This document shows, piece after piece, positions 1 through 9,720 of a stretch of 64,000 bases of DNA. The stretch is from Scheffersomyces stipitis CBS 6054. Its lineage: Eukaryota; Ascomycota; Pichiomycetes; Serinales; Debaryomycetaceae. Location: contig NC_009045.1 in NCBI RefSeq assembly GCF_000209165.1, positions 1,116,001-1,180,000 on the forward strand. Direction: 5' to 3'. The number at the start of each line of letters is the position of its first letter. Position 1 is the stretch's first letter. The notes under the pieces were generated by a model. The model was not told where the DNA came from and did not search any database. It saw only the letters and a program-made list of their open reading frames with translations. The translations under genes and the position numbers were made by a program.

Positions 1-193
1 AACACCTTCAAGTGTCGATAAATGCCAGTAAGCATCAATAAATGCAAATCATGCAAATTATGCAAACTTATAGCAATAAAAGAATCCAATTGCGGACAAT
101 TGGCACTACTACGTGAAAAATACAGCCTACATCTCGAAAGAATCAGAACTTCATCTCTAATATATTTAACGTAATACTATCTAAGCGAAACGT

Positions 194-403
194 TTATTGC
201 TTCTTGTCGTCGTCCTTTGGAGCTTCACCGCCCTTGTGGTTAGCTTGGATGTCAGAGAAAGCAGCCTTGGCACCAGCAGCGAAGGAACCACCCTTGGACA
301 AGTCAGCGTAAGCGTCCTTAGCGTCTTCGGAGACCTTACTGTAGTCAACCTTACCGTCCTTACCGGCGTAGAATTCTTCTCCCTTCTTGAGCAAACCGTC
401 CAT
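194..403 (-). CDS. Small hydrophilic protein of unknown function (69 aa)
   Basis: This 69-residue ORF starts at an ATG (401-403). It is rich in Lys, Asp, Ala and Gly, with no signal peptide, membrane segment or cysteine. The core reads as short amphipathic helices (VDYSKVSEDAKDAYADL, then a Gly/Ser turn and AAGAKAAF), and the C-terminus is a charged tail (KDDDKKQ). Codons are the optimal yeast set (TTG for Leu, GGT, GTC), suggesting high expression. A TATAAATA box lies on the same strand about 90 bases upstream (489-496). The features resemble fungal stress-associated hydrophilins, but I do not recognise a named family, so a stress role is inference. It is the first gene in the window and reads away from VAS1. 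Confidence 0.7.
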   Translation of the reverse strand: MDGLLKKGEEFYAGKDGKVDYSKVSEDAKDAYADLSKGGSFAAGAKAAFSDIQANHKGGEAPKDDDKKQ

Positions 404-1284
404 TTTGTATTGTTAGTGATAAATTATTGATAAATCAAAAATGTGGAAAACTGAAAAAATTCAGATGATCGAACGTCGGATTCTGCTCTATTTATACGCT
501 TCCGCCACCAGGCTCAGTCACAGTCCAGTTTGTTCACTATCCCAATGGGGCATTATTTTGTCCTACAAGTACAGGCCATATGAAATTGGTCGTGTACAGA
601 TAGTGGGTGGAATTCGTGTTTGTATACATACAAGTTTGCTTATTGTTGGCCACGGTATGCGTTCCTGGAATTTCTGACGTGTTCGGCTCGAGAGGCTTGG
701 ATACGAAATCAGATGGGCTCCTTGAAAAATCAGCAATATATGAATTCTGGCCCCACCGTGCTGGCCATTATACGTATTGGTTGGGCCTTCCCCAGTCTCC
801 TAATATTATATAGAATCTTGTTCCTGATTCTCTAACTATGGGGAATCCATCTCTGCCCCTCATCGAACTTTTCCGTCTGCATATACTAAGCGGAAATGTG
901 TCAAATTAAAGCATAAAACCAATAGAATAAATCACACGACATTTGGACATTGCCGCAGTAGTCCCGGTTGCTGCCCCTACAAAAACAATAGGACTATCTT
1001 GACGACATGGAAACCCCAAAAACGTGTTAGGATACGAGATGGTATGTCCGTCGTACCTATGCTCTACATATCTGGGGAAATGCTCTCTGGTCACATGACC
1101 CATGCCGACTTATGGACTTCTGGCAAGCCTTAAAGTCTATAGCACAAGTCTATTAGGTACCGGTAGCTATTTAAACTTGCAGTAATCTGTGATTGCAGTT
1201 CTTCGAGACTCTTTGGCCTGTTTTTCTCTACGATTTGCTTTTCCCATTCTTGTATTTCATTTCTGTATTTACATTCTACTCTAT
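404..1284. other. Intergenic region between the small hydrophilic gene and the 3' end of VAS1
   Basis: This holds the promoter and 5' leader of the small gene on the left and the VAS1 3' untranslated region on the right. Short ORFs on both strands here lack ATG starts or show no yeast codon preference. A CTAACTATG motif that recurs in other intergenic regions lies at 832-840. No RNA gene is visible. Confidence 0.6.
489..496 (-). promoter_or_regulatory. TATA box of the small hydrophilic protein gene
   Basis: The minus strand reads TATAAATA here, 86-93 bases upstream of the ATG at 403, the usual spacing for a yeast TATA element. It supports regulated, strong transcription of the small gene. 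Confidence 0.5.
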
Positions 1285-4200
1285 CTAGAGCTTCAACTTC
1301 TCCAAAATGGCAATGGTCTGTTGGTATCCTTCGATTTCAGCAGTGACCTTCTCCAATCTCTTGAAAGCAGCCTCCTTGGCAGCAGGCTGGGTCTTTTCCG
1401 TGAACTTCTCGATGGCCTCCTTGGTCTTCTTGTCGAATTCTGTAGCAGCGTCCAACTTCTTTTCCACCTTGGCAATTTCAGCATCCAAGTCAATTTGGCC
1501 CTTCACCAACACATGGACAGTACAGTCTGGGCCAATGGCTTGCAAGGCACAACCAGAAGGTACATCTTCCACCTTAGAAACAACGGTGATCTTGTCAACA
1601 CCCTTGATCAACGAGACGATGGAGTCGTGCTGTTCCGAGGCAATGTCGAAGATGTCCTTCTTGGCAGTTTCAACATACACTTGGCCGTGCTTGAGGATGT
1701 TGTATTGCGACAACAACGATCTGGCACCCTTGGTGATTTCCAAGACCAACTCATAGGCTTCGTGGGCTTCTTTGTCATCGAACTCCTTAATGTATTCAGG
1801 GTATGCGGCTACGACAATCGATTTGGTAGAGTCACCAGCACGACGAGGCAATCTCTGCCACATTTCTTCCGTTACAAATGGCATGAAAGGGTGAATCAAT
1901 CTCAAGGATGAGTCGATACAAGTGTACAAGGTGTCTTGAGCAGACTTCTTCTGTTCAGCAGTACCGTCCTGGATCAAAGCCTTGGAGTTTTCAATATAGA
2001 CATCACACAAGTCATACCAGAAATTATATATGTGGTTGGTGGCATCACCGAAGTCTCTGTTTTCAATGGCCTTGTTGGTTTTAGCAGTAGCTTGAGTCAA
2101 CTTGTAAAGAATCCACTTCTCTACCAAAGACTCATTGCCAGTTTTAGCTGGGGTTTCGGCTGGCTTGAAGTCTTCACCCAATCTTCCCAATACAAACTTG
2201 GTGGCTTGGTAGATCTTGTTACAGAATTTACGGTAGCCTTCAACTCTCAAGATGTCCAAGTTGATATCTCTGCCACCGGTGGAGTAGGCACAGAGAGCGA
2301 ATCTCAAGGCGTCCGTACCACACTCAGGAATTCCGTTAGGGTACGAGAGCTTTTGGCCATCTGTGGCCTTTTGTAATTCCCTAGGATCCAAGTTACCAAC
2401 CTTCAACTTGTCGTGCAATCCTTGCAAGGGGATACCAGCAATGACATCCAAGGGGTCGATAACGTTACCCAACGACTTGGACATCTTTCTGCCCTGAGCA
2501 TCACGAACCAACGAGTGGCAGAATACTTCCTTGAAAGGTACCTTTCCAGTCAACTTCAACGACAACAAGATCATACGAGACACCCAGAAAAACAAAATAT
2601 CCCAACCGGTCTCTAACATTGACATAGGATTGAACAACTCCATGTCTCTAGTGGCATTAGGCCACCCCAAGGTGGAAATAGGCCACAAACCAGAAGAGAA
2701 CCAGGTGTCCAAAACGTCTTCGTCTTGCTCCAAAGTAAACTTTACACCAGCAAACTTCTTCTGAGCCTTTTCCAAAGCTTCTTCGTGAGATCTGGCAGCA
2801 ATCCAATAGTTATTGTCGAGTCTGTCACCTTCTTCGCCTTCTACAACCACAAAGTAAACAGGACATCTGTGGCCCCACCACAATTGACGGGAGATACACC
2901 AGTCCTGGATGTTTTCCATCCAGTAGAAGTACTCGGATTCTGATGTCTTAGGAGTTATGGTGAGATCACCGTTCTTGACAGCAGCAATGGCGTCCTTGGC
3001 CATTTCTTGCTGGTTGACCCACCATTGGGGCTTCAACAAGGGTTCAATGACGTCACCCGATCTAGAACAGAGAGGAATCGTCATCTCATTGTCCTTTTGT
3101 TCAACAAACAAGCCCTTTTCCTTCAACTGTTCAATCACAACGGTTCTTGCATCGAATCTCTTCAAGCCCTTGTACTCTCCACAGTTCTCGTTCAAGAACC
3201 CATCATCAGTAAAGATGTTGATAAACTCTAAGTTTTGTCTCTTACCTGTCTGGTAATCGTTCTGGTCATGGGCGGGAGTGATCTTGACGGCACCAGTACC
3301 GAATTCCATGTCAACAGCTTCAGAGTCAGTAACAATAGGCAACAAACGGTCCAAGAATGGATGCTTCACAAACTTGCCATGCAAATGCGTGTATCTAGGA
3401 TCCTTGGGGTGAACAGCTACACCAGTATCACCAAAGATGGTTTCTGGTCTAGTAGTGGCTACAGTAAGCTTTTCATCAGATCCATCTACTTCGTATGAAA
3501 ACGAAGTCAATACACCAAACTCAACCTTGTCATCATAGCCAGGAACAGCCAATAGAGTCTTACCAGGAATGTTCTTGTTGTCGACTTCCAAGTTCGAGAT
3601 AGCAGTGTTCAACTTGGTGGACCAGTTGACCAATCTGGTAGCTCTGTAGATAGTACCGTCATCGTGCATTCTGACAAAGGCTTCAGTGACAGCAGCCGAC
3701 AAGTCAGGATTCAAGGTAAAGGCTTCTCTAGTCCAGTCATAAGAAGCTCCCAACTTTTTGAATTGGTTCTTGATTCTGGAATGGTACTCTTCCTTCCATT
3801 CCCAGACCTTTTCAACGAACTTCTCTCTTCCATAGTCATGTCTTGTCTTCTTCTCTTTAGCCCAGATCTGCTTCTCCACAACAGATTGGGTAGCGATACC
3901 GGCGTGGTCGAAACCTGGAAGGAAAAGTGTAGTTTTTCCCTTCATTCTGTAGTATCTGATCAACGCATCTTGGATAGAAACAGTCAAGGCATGTCCAATG
4001 TGCAAGGCACCGGTGACATTGGGTGGAGGTGCTGGAATAGTAAAGGCACCTTGAGGCTTAATGTTACCATCGGCAGTCAATTCAGGCTGGAAAAGTCCTT
4101 CCTTGTCCCACCAGCTGTACCAGGATGACTCAACATTCTTGGGGTTGTAAGCTTTGAAGGCAGCGTCCTCAAGAGAGACAAGAATCTTCTTTTCTCCTGG

Positions 4201-4530
4201 CTTGGTTTCATCTACAAATTCTGGAACAGGTTCGGCAACCTTCTTTTCCTTCTTGGGCTTCTTTGGCTCAGCCGACTTCGATTGGGCAGCAGCTGCTTGC
4301 TTGGCCTTCTTGGCTTCGAATTTTGCGAGCTTCTCGGCCTTCTTACGTTCGTTTTCCAACTGTTTGGCGGTCTTTACTGGTGCTCCTTCAGCTGGGGCAG
4401 GAGCCGAAGTAGCAGTAGAATTGTCTTTCTGGTCACTCATGGTGGCTAAATGTCTTCTGCAAATCGGAAGTGTATTCTTAAGAGGCAGACTGATGACTAT
4501 TCCACGTATGAGACTCTTCGTAAAAAGCAT
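1285..4530 (-). CDS. VAS1: Valyl-tRNA synthetase, cytosolic and mitochondrial forms (VAS1)
   Basis: This class I aminoacyl-tRNA synthetase charges tRNA-Val. The HIGH signature (LHIGHAL, HIGH at about residues 177-180) follows PPPNVTG, and the KMSKS loop (GRKMSKSLGN) lies at about 682-686. A valine-type anticodon-binding domain and a C-terminal coiled coil (about 1000-1081) complete the protein. The length of 1081 residues fits fungal ValRS. Two in-frame ATGs appear usable. The one at 4530 adds 30 residues rich in Arg, Lys and hydrophobics with no acidic residue, a typical mitochondrial presequence. The one at 4440 gives a 1051-residue cytosolic form starting MSDQK, followed by a Lys/Ala-rich eukaryotic extension. 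The first ATG has a poor context (T at -3) and the second an excellent one (GCCACC), which fits leaky scanning. S. cerevisiae VAS1 is known to make both enzymes from one gene. Confidence 0.97.
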   Translation of the reverse strand: MLFTKSLIRGIVISLPLKNTLPICRRHLATMSDQKDNSTATSAPAPAEGAPVKTAKQLENERKKAEKLAKFEAKKAKQAAAAQSKSAEPKKPKKEKKVAEPVPEFVDETKPGEKKILVSLEDAAFKAYNPKNVESSWYSWWDKEGLFQPELTADGNIKPQGAFTIPAPPPNVTGALHIGHALTVSIQDALIRYYRMKGKTTLFLPGFDHAGIATQSVVEKQIWAKEKKTRHDYGREKFVEKVWEWKEEYHSRIKNQFKKLGASYDWTREAFTLNPDLSAAVTEAFVRMHDDGTIYRATRLVNWSTKLNTAISNLEVDNKNIPGKTLLAVPGYDDKVEFGVLTSFSYEVDGSDEKLTVATTRPETIFGDTGVAVHPKDPRYTHLHGKFVKHPFLDRLLPIVTDSEAVDMEFGTGAVKITPAHDQNDYQTGKRQNLEFINIFTDDGFLNENCGEYKGLKRFDARTVVIEQLKEKGLFVEQKDNEMTIPLCSRSGDVIEPLLKPQWWVNQQEMAKDAIAAVKNGDLTITPKTSESEYFYWMENIQDWCISRQLWWGHRCPVYFVVVEGEEGDRLDNNYWIAARSHEEALEKAQKKFAGVKFTLEQDEDVLDTWFSSGLWPISTLGWPNATRDMELFNPMSMLETGWDILFFWVSRMILLSLKLTGKVPFKEVFCHSLVRDAQGRKMSKSLGNVIDPLDVIAGIPLQGLHDKLKVGNLDPRELQKATDGQKLSYPNGIPECGTDALRFALCAYSTGGRDINLDILRVEGYRKFCNKIYQATKFVLGRLGEDFKPAETPAKTGNESLVEKWILYKLTQATAKTNKAIENRDFGDATNHIYNFWYDLCDVYIENSKALIQDGTAEQKKSAQDTLYTCIDSSLRLIHPFMPFVTEEMWQRLPRRAGDSTKSIVVAAYPEYIKEFDDKEAHEAYELVLEITKGARSLLSQYNILKHGQVYVETAKKDIFDIASEQHDSIVSLIKGVDKITVVSKVEDVPSGCALQAIGPDCTVHVLVKGQIDLDAEIAKVEKKLDAATEFDKKTKEAIEKFTEKTQPAAKEAAFKRLEKVTAEIEGYQQTIAILEKLKL

Positions 4531-4983
4531 ACACTAAAAGAGAGTATTTCACAGGGACAGTTGGTACTTATATAAGTGAAAATTTCCTGGAGATGGAAAC
4601 TTTTTTCACGGTGTCGCATGTCGCCAGTGAGGATAGACAAATGTCGTGCGCCGGATGAGTCTTCTTTATCTGTTGAAATTATGACTACGGCTGCGAATTG
4701 TGACTAATTCCTTTTTTCTTATCTTAACATGTTTATATTCTCTTTTGTAGACTCATGATTAGTCATTTGAATCCAAATCTTTTCTACTGAAGACTGTTAT
4801 TGAATCACTTGATTCTACCCCTATTCAAACAGTGAATCAAGAAGTGAAATTGTGGATATCGGGGAACCAACAAGTTCATTCTCATATACTTAAGCACGTC
4901 TAGAAAGTCTACAAAAAGTCGCCCCACCTTTATCAAAAGTTTTATTAACCTCTCGTATCTTCCTTGCTCTATCTTACAATATA
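4531..4983. other. VAS1 promoter and PRP31 3' region
   Basis: This 453-base spacer lies between two minus-strand genes. A TATATAA sequence at 4569-4575, about 40-45 bases from the first VAS1 ATG, is a possible core promoter element. If it acts as one, some transcripts may begin close to or downstream of the first ATG, another way to make the cytosolic form. I see no RNA gene or repeat. Confidence 0.5.
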
Positions 4984-6681
4984 CTATAATACACTATTCT
5001 GTTGTCTCTTCTTGTCGTTGCCACCATCGTCCTCATTTTTCCTCTTGCTCATTCCTGTAAACCACTTGCTTCCAATTGTCAGACTACTTGAACCATTGAG
5101 CTTGTTCTCGCTGCTTTTTTTACTACTAGGGTTTACCAAAAGAATGCTGTCAAAGTCTTGGTCAAATATACCCTTGTCAATTCTCTGAATTTTGGCACTC
5201 TGTTCATGTTTCTGTAATCTGTGAACCATGCCCTTTGACATTCTGGCTCCAGTATTAGTATTCACTCTAATCTCTCCAATTCTTCCACTGCCTCCATTCG
5301 TTCTGCTCATACCCAATCCAATTTCTTCACCAAAACTGTCTGTCACAGAATCTTCTTCCTTGCCGAATTCCATCTTGTTCTGGGCTCGGCGTAAATCAGA
5401 CATCTGGAACCTTTCCTTCATCTTCCTGAATCGTCTACCTCCTCTCTTTTTTGATTTCACATCTACTGGAGCAGGCAATGCCTTGTCGGGTTGGTGTTCA
5501 GGAGGAGTCAAGAGCTTGTCGATCTTCTTCCTAATCTCTTCCAAATACGTATGACCAATGGAACCATCAGGACAAGAGCCTGCCAAATCTACACGAGCGG
5601 CCAAAATCACTTTTCCGCTTACTATACGCATTGTCGAACGAACTATATCCTCAGGAAGATACTTTACAACTTCAGAATGATATAAATAGCCTGTTTGCCG
5701 TACGGTTCTAGATTTGGATTTCGTCTTTGATGAAAGGTCTCTGATTCCTAAGGACGCCAAGTTGCACGAAGGAGTCATGGCCAACAGTTTTAAAGAACCT
5801 GTTGCTATTAACAATTGCGAAGTTGTAATAGAACCGACAATAGCACTCACATTAGGTGCAAACTTAGTGAGCTTTTGAGTTATGAAGTTCGATAGAAGCT
5901 GTAATATTTCATATAATTCAAGCAAAATGACACAGCAATCAATTATGCTGTTCATATCTTTATCATTGAGTACAAATTGTTGGCCTAGCTGCTGAAGAGC
6001 CGCCATTATAATGACAAGAATCTTTTCATTGGACACTATCGCCTTCATTTGTTCGTCATATGAACGGATATTCTTCAAGTCCTGTTTGATTATCGCTATA
6101 ATACGAGCATAATCTATGGGGTTAAGCACCAACGTTTCAAGCTCTGGAAACACTACTTTATACTGAGTCTTGAGAAGCTGATGGTAGGCTATAATTTCCT
6201 GATTAATGATACCCAGAAGCTCGTTTACCAAAAGAATGAACTTGTACTCTTCCGATTGGTCTTCACTATCATCAATAGAAGATAGGAGTTCCAAAAAATC
6301 AGTTGTCTCCTCGTTGGAATACAACTCTATATGCTTCTTCAATTGAGGAATAAGTGGGTATACCTTCGAGAAGACAGTGATATCTTCAATGCTGCTTATG
6401 TCTGGCTCACTTAGAATCGCCGAAAGTGAACCTGCTACGGTATTGGAGGCAATCAACTCGCTTAGTTGTGTAAAAAATGTTTTTTCGTGGTTGTTGGTTG
6501 AATTTTCACCGCTATTGAATCCATTCTGTTGGTGAATAAAGTCATTTTCCTGGAGCCCATTGAGGTTTTCAAACGATTTTGCCTCGTTTTCGGTCGAATT
6601 TTCAACCAAGGGTTCCTCTTCCAAGCTTACGTCGCTGTCACTGTCGAAGTCAGCTAGCAATTCTTTCTCATAGTCTTGCAT
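4984..6681 (-). CDS. PRP31: Pre-mRNA splicing factor Prp31 (U4/U6 snRNP)
   Basis: Prp31 bridges U4/U6 snRNA and the 15.5K protein and joins the tri-snRNP to the spliceosome in the nucleus. The 565-residue protein has an acidic N-terminus, a helical NOSIC-type region (about 100-230), a Nop domain (about 235-350, with LLIATGSLKLLAMTPSCNL and the family's PDG-type loop) and a Prp31 C-terminal region. That last region has the basic KKRGGRRFRKMKERF motif followed by RRAQNKMEFG (about 410-450). Length is close to the family norm of about 490-560. It starts at the ATG 6679-6681 and is divergent from RRP46, sharing about 210 bases of promoter. It is one of three splicing factors in the window. Confidence 0.95.
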   Translation of the reverse strand: MQDYEKELLADFDSDSDVSLEEEPLVENSTENEAKSFENLNGLQENDFIHQQNGFNSGENSTNNHEKTFFTQLSELIASNTVAGSLSAILSEPDISSIEDITVFSKVYPLIPQLKKHIELYSNEETTDFLELLSSIDDSEDQSEEYKFILLVNELLGIINQEIIAYHQLLKTQYKVVFPELETLVLNPIDYARIIAIIKQDLKNIRSYDEQMKAIVSNEKILVIIMAALQQLGQQFVLNDKDMNSIIDCCVILLELYEILQLLSNFITQKLTKFAPNVSAIVGSITTSQLLIATGSLKLLAMTPSCNLASLGIRDLSSKTKSKSRTVRQTGYLYHSEVVKYLPEDIVRSTMRIVSGKVILAARVDLAGSCPDGSIGHTYLEEIRKKIDKLLTPPEHQPDKALPAPVDVKSKKRGGRRFRKMKERFQMSDLRRAQNKMEFGKEEDSVTDSFGEEIGLGMSRTNGGSGRIGEIRVNTNTGARMSKGMVHRLQKHEQSAKIQRIDKGIFDQDFDSILLVNPSSKKSSENKLNGSSSLTIGSKWFTGMSKRKNEDDGGNDKKRQQNSVL

Positions 6682-6893
6682 TGCTGAAAGTACAAGAAGA
6701 AATCTGGAGTAAAGAATCTTGTGAGATGAGGTGAGCTATTGAGTGCGCATAGTAAATTTATATACAATCTTAACTATGGTAAATTATTCCATAAAGAATA
6801 AAACTGATTATTCATTATATTCACTTCATAACTTCCAGCCATAAGGTAGAAGAGATAGTCTTCTTGGATTTTAATAATACTGTCTATATTCAA

Positions 6894-7574
6894 ATGACAT
6901 CCGTGAATACTTCACTTTTGCAAAAGTCGGATGGTTCTGCGGAACTTCTTCTCGGATCTACGAAGGTCATCGCTTCTGTCACTGGACCCATAGAGCCCAA
7001 GGCCAGACAAGAATTGCCTAACCAGGCCAGTTTAGAGATTCTCATCAGGCCAGCAGTGGGGTTAGCGACTACAAGAGAAAAACTTCTCGAAGACAAACTC
7101 AGATCTTTACTCCAGAGTATCATAGTCAGATTCAAATATCCTAGACAGCTCATTCAAGTAGTGGTTCAGTTTTTGATTTCCGACTCCAAGAGAACAGAAA
7201 CAGATTTGGTCGACTATACTAGTAATGACTTAAATGCCGCTATCAACTGCTGCTACTATGCGTTGATAGATGCGGGCATAGCGTTGAAGGCTTCGTTTGT
7301 CTCGCTTTCCATAGCTGTGAAGAATGGAAATCTTACAGTGAACCCAACTGTATACGAATTGGCCCAAAGTGATTCTCACCATGTAATTTGCTTCAACATC
7401 GAAAAAGGCAAGGCCAACAAAATCCTCTTGCTTGAAAGTCAGGGTGACATAAAGGAAGACGAGTTGTTTGCCATGATTTCGAAGGCAGTAGAGGAGGCGG
7501 AGAAGGTGCACCATGAGCAGCAGAGAAAGTTTGTTAAGGAGAAGGTGGAGAATGATTATGTGTGGAAGCAGTGA
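6894..7574 (+). CDS. RRP46: Exosome core subunit Rrp46
   Basis: Rrp46 is one of the six RNase PH-like ring subunits of the RNA exosome, which trims and degrades RNA in nucleus and cytoplasm. The 226-residue protein carries the RNase PH fold. The segment SVTGPIEPKARQELP and the block GLATTREKLLEDKLRSLLQ (about 30-75) are almost identical to S. cerevisiae Rrp46, and the C-terminal half keeps the INCCYYALIDAGIAL helix. As in other eukaryotic ring subunits, the phosphorolytic residues do not appear preserved, so the role is structural. The open frame extends upstream to a TTG at 6864, but the first ATG, at 6894, gives the expected length. Its 3' end converges with DBF2. Confidence 0.95.
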   Translation: MTSVNTSLLQKSDGSAELLLGSTKVIASVTGPIEPKARQELPNQASLEILIRPAVGLATTREKLLEDKLRSLLQSIIVRFKYPRQLIQVVVQFLISDSKRTETDLVDYTSNDLNAAINCCYYALIDAGIALKASFVSLSIAVKNGNLTVNPTVYELAQSDSHHVICFNIEKGKANKILLLESQGDIKEDELFAMISKAVEEAEKVHHEQQRKFVKEKVENDYVWKQ

Positions 7575-7863
7575 TGTACAATAGAATAAAAGTAATATAA
7601 TAGAATCAACTGTAATAGTATAGACTGGAAAAGTCAATCAGATAGTATAGAGAACTGGTTCAAATGAGGTCGAATAGACAAATAGTATATTCATTTATAT
7701 AGAAATACTCTTTATATTTATAACTTTCTGTAATAGCTAAATATATCTTACAGCTATATGAATAACCAACAGCAATGTTCTAAGAAATAATTATGATAAA
7801 TGATAAAATAATGAAAGAAGACCCAACAAACCATCGCAATAAACTACACAGACCAAATCCCCA

Positions 7864-9720
7864 CTAGTACAAAGTGGCCAAAGGATCCAATCTATTTCCT
7901 CTGGCATTGCTGTTCGACGAAAAGTTCAAAAGGTTGATCTCGCCATTAGCAAACTTGTTGTTGGGGTTGGACTTATGCTTGAAAGTGAAACCGATGAAGT
8001 TGTTCTGACCCAAGACCTTTCTTCCTTGGCCAGACGATTTCTCTAATAAAGACTCGTTCTGCTCTTGCCTGGCAAAGACATCTTTGTACTTCATCATCAT
8101 TTCAGCGTCTTCAAAGTCGTCAAAATAACCAGCATCTTCTTCATTATCAAGTTGTGGTGTGAATGGAGGAGTTCTGTCTCTCAACTTGTCCCAGTCCTTA
8201 ATATCGCCGAAGTAGCTCTGTTGTTGGATCTGTTTGAAGGTTCTGAGACGTTGTGTAGGCGAATTGATCAATTTTGTAATCAAGTTCCATGTTCTATCAC
8301 TGAACACGTATCTACCGTCTTTGGTTTGAGGTCTTCTCAAGGCCGTTTTCCAATGCTTCAAGTTATAGTAGGTCTCGTCCTGTTTAGATCCAGAGAATGG
8401 AGGATATCCGCACAAAGCTTCAAACAACATACATCCCAATGACCAGTAATCGATGGTGTAGTCATAGTTCTTACCTTCCAACACCTCAAGAGCCATATAG
8501 TCGGGCGATCCTACAATGGAGTTGGCAAGATTATGGTGTCCCTGACTTTGTTTGAAAAGCTTCTGTCTTTCGTACATCAAATGCGACGGTAACTGGTAGT
8601 TGTCCAAGTCTTGTAAGTTCCTCAACTTGAGGCGCATACTCTCAATTCTGTCGTTGGAAACAGTTCCAGCAGCCAATCCAAAGTCGGTCAATTTTATATG
8701 ACCCTTAGAGTCAATCAAGAAGTTTTCTGGTTTCAAGTCACGATGAGTGAAACCAAGCTCGTGCAAAGAGTTGACTGCAGCAAACATCTCGCTCATGTAG
8801 AAACGAGCGTGTGGCGGAATCAAGTAGCCGGTATTGTTCAACAAGGTTCTGAAATCCCCACCAGGTACAAACTCCATTGCCAAAAACACCTTCTCCGGAT
8901 CCTGAAAAGCATATAATAACTTGACAAGCCATTCACTACGGGTGTTGGTCAAGATGTCTCTTTCTGTTAAAACGTGTCTAGTTTCATCTAACTTGACCAA
9001 CAACTTCTTGTTCAACACTTTGAGTGCACATATCTCTCTGGTGTCTTTCTTTCTGGCTAAAAACACTTGGCCATATCCACCCTGGCCCACCTGCGTGATC
9101 ATCTCAAAGTCCTTGTGTTTGGGCTTCAATCTTCTTTTACGCAAAAGAGCTCGCTCTCTGCCTACGTAGTTTTTCCACTCAAGTTGTTGTCTCTGAGGGT
9201 TGCTACTAAAGCTGGGATCGTTGAGTAACTTCTGTTCAACCAACTTAGTTCGCTCTCTTCTGCTGATGACATAGTCAAACATGTCACAGTAGTAGTCAAG
9301 AAAGTACAACTGGGCTACAGAAGCTAAACGTTTTGTCTTGGGACTGTTGGCCTTCTTATGGAACTCCTCTTGCGAGAGCTTGTATCTTTGACTAAGGGGT
9401 GGCTGGAGCTGGTTGATGTTCTGTTGAATATTGACAGCTTGATCTTGAGGAGAAGGTGAGTATGGAAAACGAGACAGACCTTTGTGATGAAGTTGTGGAG
9501 AGTTGTGCAAAATCGACTTGCTTGGGGAATTCAATGGTGTAATATTCTCCTTGTTGAGCTGGTTACGAGTCAGGTTGAGTTGGAAAGAGTTGTCCACGTC
9601 CATCATGTTTGACAGAATCAGAACGTTTTCCATCGTCTGTGAAATATCTGCGATGTCCATCTCTTGAATGTGACTATGTTTGGGCAGTCTGTGGAAGAAG
9701 TTAGCCACTTTGGAAGACAT
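7864..9720 (-). CDS. DBF2: Mitotic-exit NDR kinase Dbf2
   Basis: Dbf2 binds Mob1, is activated by Cdc15, and phosphorylates Cdc14 regulators and the bud-neck machinery to drive mitotic exit and cytokinesis. The 618-residue protein has a Ser/Pro/Gln-rich N-terminus with SP sites, a Mob1-binding basic region (about 120-200) and an AGC kinase domain. Visible kinase motifs are the glycine loop GQGGYGQV (212-219), Lys234, HRDLKPEN (326-333) and DFG (346-348). A roughly 50-residue insert before the activation segment SIVGSPDYMALE is the hallmark of NDR/LATS kinases. A hydrophobic-motif tail follows. It starts at the ATG 9718-9720. The S. cerevisiae paralogue pair DBF2/DBF20 is probably a single gene here. 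Confidence 0.95.
   Translation of the reverse strand: MSSKVANFFHRLPKHSHIQEMDIADISQTMENVLILSNMMDVDNSFQLNLTRNQLNKENITPLNSPSKSILHNSPQLHHKGLSRFPYSPSPQDQAVNIQQNINQLQPPLSQRYKLSQEEFHKKANSPKTKRLASVAQLYFLDYYCDMFDYVISRRERTKLVEQKLLNDPSFSSNPQRQQLEWKNYVGRERALLRKRRLKPKHKDFEMITQVGQGGYGQVFLARKKDTREICALKVLNKKLLVKLDETRHVLTERDILTNTRSEWLVKLLYAFQDPEKVFLAMEFVPGGDFRTLLNNTGYLIPPHARFYMSEMFAAVNSLHELGFTHRDLKPENFLIDSKGHIKLTDFGLAAGTVSNDRIESMRLKLRNLQDLDNYQLPSHLMYERQKLFKQSQGHHNLANSIVGSPDYMALEVLEGKNYDYTIDYWSLGCMLFEALCGYPPFSGSKQDETYYNLKHWKTALRRPQTKDGRYVFSDRTWNLITKLINSPTQRLRTFKQIQQQSYFGDIKDWDKLRDRTPPFTPQLDNEEDAGYFDDFEDAEMMMKYKDVFARQEQNESLLEKSSGQGRKVLGQNNFIGFTFKHKSNPNNKFANGEINLLNFSSNSNARGNRLDPLATLY

Noticed and set aside
1189..1911. 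240-codon ORF opposite the 3' end of VAS1, and several others opposite it
   Set aside because: Shadow of the ValRS reading frame, with no independent support.
6864..6893. Upstream extension of RRP46 to TTG
   Set aside because: The ATG at 6894 gives the family length; the added residues are not conserved.
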